This document shows, piece by piece, positions 60,972 to 64,000 of a stretch of 64,000 nucleotides of DNA. This DNA is from Paenibacillus_S vulneris. Its GTDB lineage: Bacteria; Bacillota; Bacilli; Paenibacillales; NBRC-103111. Where the stretch lies: assembly GCF_039543185.1 (NCBI RefSeq), contig NZ_BAABJG010000003.1, positions 1-64,000 of the forward strand, read 5' to 3'. The notes beneath the pieces are model-generated. The model was not told where the DNA came from. It worked only from the letters and a program-made list of their open reading frames with translations, and ran no database searches. Within the stretch, counting starts at the first letter, position 1, and the number at the start of each line of letters is the position of its first letter. The position numbers were made by a program, and so were the translations under genes.

Positions 60972-62360
60972 ATGAATAAGAAAGTGTACGTACCGGCCTT
61001 AAGCATGCTGCTGGCAGTATCGCTAAGCGCTTGCTCGACTCAGCCGGACAGTTCTTCTGCAACGAACGGCGGCGCCAAAACCGGAGGCAAAACCAAGCTG
61101 ACGTATTGGACCAATGACCGTTCCGATGCCGACTATATTAAACAAGTGATTGCGAAATACAATGAAACGAACAAAGATAACGTAGAAGTTGAGATGACGG
61201 TAATGGCCGATAATTACGACCAGTCCGTAGATATCGCTTTTGCCAGCAAGCAGGCGCCTGACATTTTGCGTGTTGACTTTAACAAAGTGGTGCCTTGGGT
61301 AAAGAAAGGCTTCTTGACGCCGCTGGATCCTTATATGAGCGAGGATATGAAGAAGAAGTTCTCCGGCACGTTAATCGAGGAAAAGAACCTGTATGAAGGC
61401 AAGATTTACAGTCTGCCTAACGTAGGCCAGATTTGGCGTTTAATTTATAACGTCGATCTGTTCGAGAAAGCGGGCATTAAAGAACCGCCAAAAACACTGA
61501 AGGAACTAGTTGAAGTCTCCAAGAAGCTTACGGAAGCGGGCAAAGGCATCGGAGCTTACGGATTCGCGGGCAACTTCAAGAATACCTCGGCTATCGACCG
61601 CGTCGCTTATCCGATTGCAACGTTGAGCGGTACAGGAGTTGTTGAAGGATACAATCTGAAGACAGGACAATTTGATTTCGGCGCTTATAAAGAAATTGCG
61701 GAAGCTTTGCGCCAAATGAAGGTTGACGGCAGCATGCTGCCAGGTTCGGAAGGGCTGGATATCGATCCGCTGCGCGCGCAATTCGCTCAAGGCAAGATCG
61801 GTATGTACATTAACCACTCGGCGGAGCCGGCTGTATACAAGAGCCAATTCCCTGCCCAAATCAAATGGGCTGCTGCACAGGTTCCGACCATTGACGGTAC
61901 GGTGAAGGGCGCTTCGCTGGTTAACGGGGGCGCGTACTTGTCCATCAGCAAGGATTCCGAGAATAAGGAAAAAGCTTGGAGATTCCTTGAGTACATGTAC
62001 AGCGACGAGGTTCAATCCGGTTACCAGGAGAACGGCTTCGGCGTATCCATTCTGCCGCATATTACTGCTACGGCCAAGAAAGCCAATATTCCGGGCATCG
62101 AGGGCTTTAACCCTACGAAATATGACGCTCTCTATCCTGCGGCCCCTACGCTGATTATTGAAAGCAAGGTCGAAGGAATGAAGAATTCGGATGCGCTGAC
62201 GAAATATATGATTCAAGGCGGAGACCTGGATCAAGTGATCAAAGATTTGAATACGCGATATAATGCGGCTCTGGAAAAAGCGAAAGCTTCCGGAGACACG
62301 CAGGCCAAAGCAGACCCGAACTTCGATTCGGCCAAGCTGCAGGGCACTTTGGCGAAGTAA
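60972..62360 (+). CDS. Sugar ABC transporter substrate-binding lipoprotein
   Basis: The 462-residue protein has a lipobox LSACSTQ (Cys near residue 21) and a family 1 extracellular solute-binding fold: TKLTYWTNDRSDADYIKQVI at the start, KQAPDILRVDFNKVVPWVKK in lobe one, and WRFLEYMYSDEVQSGYQENG in lobe two. It captures a sugar for the permeases at 56903 and 57833. GGGGGAGG precedes ATG by 9 bases. The beta-galactosidase downstream hints at a galactoside substrate. Confidence 0.93.
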   Translation: MNKKVYVPALSMLLAVSLSACSTQPDSSSATNGGAKTGGKTKLTYWTNDRSDADYIKQVIAKYNETNKDNVEVEMTVMADNYDQSVDIAFASKQAPDILRVDFNKVVPWVKKGFLTPLDPYMSEDMKKKFSGTLIEEKNLYEGKIYSLPNVGQIWRLIYNVDLFEKAGIKEPPKTLKELVEVSKKLTEAGKGIGAYGFAGNFKNTSAIDRVAYPIATLSGTGVVEGYNLKTGQFDFGAYKEIAEALRQMKVDGSMLPGSEGLDIDPLRAQFAQGKIGMYINHSAEPAVYKSQFPAQIKWAAAQVPTIDGTVKGASLVNGGAYLSISKDSENKEKAWRFLEYMYSDEVQSGYQENGFGVSILPHITATAKKANIPGIEGFNPTKYDALYPAAPTLIIESKVEGMKNSDALTKYMIQGGDLDQVIKDLNTRYNAALEKAKASGDTQAKADPNFDSAKLQGTLAK

Positions 62361-62372
62361 GCCGAGTCACGG

Positions 62373-62421
62373 AACAACCCTTGAAAATGGAATTATTCCT
62401 TTTTAAGGGTTGTTTTATTTT
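62373..62421. terminator. Terminator after the binding protein, overlapping the AraC stop
   Basis: AACAACCCTT pairs with AAGGGTTGTT, with further A/T pairs inside, followed by TTATTTT rightward. The leftward AraC gene ends inside it at 62393, so it may serve both genes. Confidence 0.75.
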
Positions 62422-63286
62422 GAAGCTGAGCTGGCAAGCTTTTATGCTCCCGGTACTGGGAAGGGGTGACGCCGAACAACCGGCGGAATAGACGGGTGAA
62501 ATAAACGGCTTCCATCCCGACATGCATGGCCGCCTGCTGAACCGTCATGTTCGGATTCTGCTCCAGCAGCTGGGCTGCCGTCTGGAGACGCAGCTTTTGC
62601 AAATATTGAAGCGGTGTCGTTCCCAGCGTTTCTTGAAACAATCGAGTAAGCTGCTTAGAAGAATAGCCGACATGAGCGGAGAGCTCAGCCATCCCCAGGT
62701 TCCGCTGCAGATGATCCTGCAAGAAGCGGGTAGCCGTGTGGACGACCGCATTACGATACCGCATCGGTTTGGGCAGGCTTGTACTTGGAGGGTTTCCTGC
62801 CGCGGCTGCCTGCTTTTTGACCTCAAGGCAAAAGGAGAAGAGCAGCTCCGCGGATTGCCAAGGATCATAGTCCGGTCCGGAGTGGCTCCAAATCGCATAG
62901 AGCAGTTTGTCCAAGCGGGTTATTTCCTGAAGCTGCATACGGGAAAATGTGGAACCGAACCCCCAATGAGACAACGGCCCGGACTCTCTTTCCATGAACG
63001 TAACATAGCCGACGAGCCAAGGCTCGGCATCCTGCGGACGGTACTCATGGGGGAGCCCGGCAGGGATGTACAGCAGCGTACGGGGTGGTACAGTGTCCCA
63101 TTTGTCCTCACCTGTCAAGCGAAAGAGACCTGTCCCCGAGAAGGACAGCAGCAACTGATTGGCGGAGAAGCCTTCCCAGCGGTTCATAGGCTTCTGTTCA
63201 TCGGCACCGACGGTATAAACGGCAAAAGGGATCTCTCCCTCAAGTGAGGAGAACAAGCTGCTTCGAAGCTGTAAATGCTGCATCAT
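62393..63286 (-). CDS. AraC family transcriptional regulator
   Basis: The 297-residue protein has a cupin N-domain with LLYIPAGLPHEYRPQ as the sugar-binding-type beta barrel (residues about 70-84). A C-terminal AraC pair of helix-turn-helix units follows (LGMAELSAHVGYSSKQLTRL, then VQQAAMHVGMEAVYFTRLFR). Such proteins activate sugar catabolic genes when bound to the sugar. It is divergent from the beta-galactosidase gene, 130 bases away, its probable target. Confidence 0.92.
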   Translation of the reverse strand: MMQHLQLRSSLFSSLEGEIPFAVYTVGADEQKPMNRWEGFSANQLLLSFSGTGLFRLTGEDKWDTVPPRTLLYIPAGLPHEYRPQDAEPWLVGYVTFMERESGPLSHWGFGSTFSRMQLQEITRLDKLLYAIWSHSGPDYDPWQSAELLFSFCLEVKKQAAAAGNPPSTSLPKPMRYRNAVVHTATRFLQDHLQRNLGMAELSAHVGYSSKQLTRLFQETLGTTPLQYLQKLRLQTAAQLLEQNPNMTVQQAAMHVGMEAVYFTRLFRRLFGVTPSQYREHKSLPAQLQNKTTLKKE

Positions 63287-63416
63287 ATATACCTCTGAAT
63301 GTCCATTTTGTACTAGATGTTGTCCGCTTTATGATCTTAGCGGCAGGGTGATACCTTTATATAATATAGGTAATTTTATTGCTTTGACAATGAAATAAGA
63401 AAAGGAGCTCATCACT

Positions 63417-64000
63417 ATGTCATTTGTGAACAAATATTGGGAGGACCCGAATGTCCTCCATGTTAATCGCCAGAAGGCGAGGTCCTACTATATCCCCTAT
63501 TCCGGCAAGGAAACTGCGAAAGCAGGCCAAAGGGGAGGATCGCCTTTTTATCAGACATTGAACGGCAGCTGGAAGTTTCAATACTATCCAAGTGTGACTC
63601 AGGTGCAGGATGGCTTTTATCAGGAGCAGGCCGATCTTAGCGGCTGGGACGATCTGCTGGTGCCGTCCTGCTGGCAGGTAAACGGATACGACCAGCTTCA
63701 ATATGTGAATGTCCGGTATCCGATTCCTGTGGACCCTCCGTATGTTCCGGATAAGAATCCCGCAGGCGTATATGTCCGTGAATTCAATCTGAAGGAACAG
63801 TGGGATGAGAAGGACAAGTACATCGTGTTCGAAGGAGTCAACGCCTGCTTCTACGTATGGGTGAACGGAGTATTTGTCGGCTACAGCCAAGGCAGCCGGA
63901 TTCCTTCGGAATTTGATATAAGCTCCCATGTGAAGCGCGGCCGCAACCGCATAGCCGTTATGGTGCTGAAATGGTGTGACGGCACTTATCTGGAGGATCA
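63417..64000 (+). CDS. GH2 beta-galactosidase, N-terminal part (cut by window end)
   Basis: The frame starts at ATG 63417, nine bases after AAAGGAG, and runs off the window after about 194 codons. It reads MSFVNKYWEDPNVLHVNRQK, then FYQTLNGSWKFQYYPS, LVPSCWQVNGYDQLQYVNVR and NACFYVWVNGVFVGYSQGSR, the jelly-roll sugar-binding domain of LacZ-type GH2 enzymes. These hydrolyse beta-galactosides in the cytoplasm. The catalytic barrel lies outside the window. It is divergent from an AraC regulator and downstream of a sugar ABC system. Confidence 0.92.
   Translation, partial: MSFVNKYWEDPNVLHVNRQKARSYYIPYSGKETAKAGQRGGSPFYQTLNGSWKFQYYPSVTQVQDGFYQEQADLSGWDDLLVPSCWQVNGYDQLQYVNVRYPIPVDPPYVPDKNPAGVYVREFNLKEQWDEKDKYIVFEGVNACFYVWVNGVFVGYSQGSRIPSEFDISSHVKRGRNRIAVMVLKWCDGTYLED

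Overview
The window looks like chromosome of a Paenibacillus-like member of the Bacillota. This is inference. It rests on strong AGGAGG-type ribosome binding sites with many GTG and TTG starts, a T-box leader before serC, Fur boxes of the 7-1-7 type, a CYP102 fatty-acid hydroxylase under a TetR repressor, a YesM/YesN two-component sugar system and very large 7TM hybrid kinases. G+C is moderate. No rRNA, tRNA or CRISPR array was seen.

Left part (1-22.8 kb). An IS1182-type transposase is cut by the window edge. After it comes a patchwork of single genes and divergent regulator/target pairs: MazG-like pyrophosphohydrolase, histidine phosphatase, GNAT, a nucleotidyltransferase broken by an in-frame amber codon, a WYL regulator facing an SDR whose catalytic Tyr position reads His, an LLM oxidoreductase, an MmyB-type regulator facing an MFS pump, a 1042-residue double hybrid kinase, an ECF sigma factor with a coupled downstream gene, and EamA facing a MocR-type regulator.

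Middle part (22.8-44.7 kb). A TetR gene lies between two identical palindromic operators, and the second sits in front of a self-sufficient P450 (CYP102A type). Directly after the P450 is a 204-bp fold-back repeat (MITE-like) flanked by a duplicated terminator hairpin. Then follow M24 peptidase, SGNH hydrolase, NagZ-like lipoprotein, small membrane proteins, a PadR gene behind a perfect 39-bp palindrome, a CDF transporter, an orphan FAD/NADPH reductase lacking its flavodoxin half, a 5'-truncated DUF421 remnant, and a TetR/MBL-fold/aldo-keto reductase cassette whose TetR gene appears to be leaderless.

Right part (44.7-64 kb). An iron-siderophore uptake operon (lipoprotein, two FecCD permeases, nitroreductase) starts at a perfect Fur box. 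It is followed by a Btr-like AraC activator with a fused substrate-binding domain and its own Fur box. No ATPase gene is present, so a shared ATPase elsewhere is expected. Next come a T-box-controlled serC split by a one-base frameshift, an ArsR/AHSA1 pair, and a carbohydrate module: YesN-like regulator, two permeases, YesM-like kinase, sugar-binding lipoprotein, AraC regulator and a GH2 beta-galactosidase cut by the window end. The second copy of the fold-back repeat, in opposite orientation, sits inside a terminator in this module.

The most unusual signal is that repeat pair. Both copies sit in rho-independent terminators and are flanked by direct duplications of the terminator's own hairpin core.
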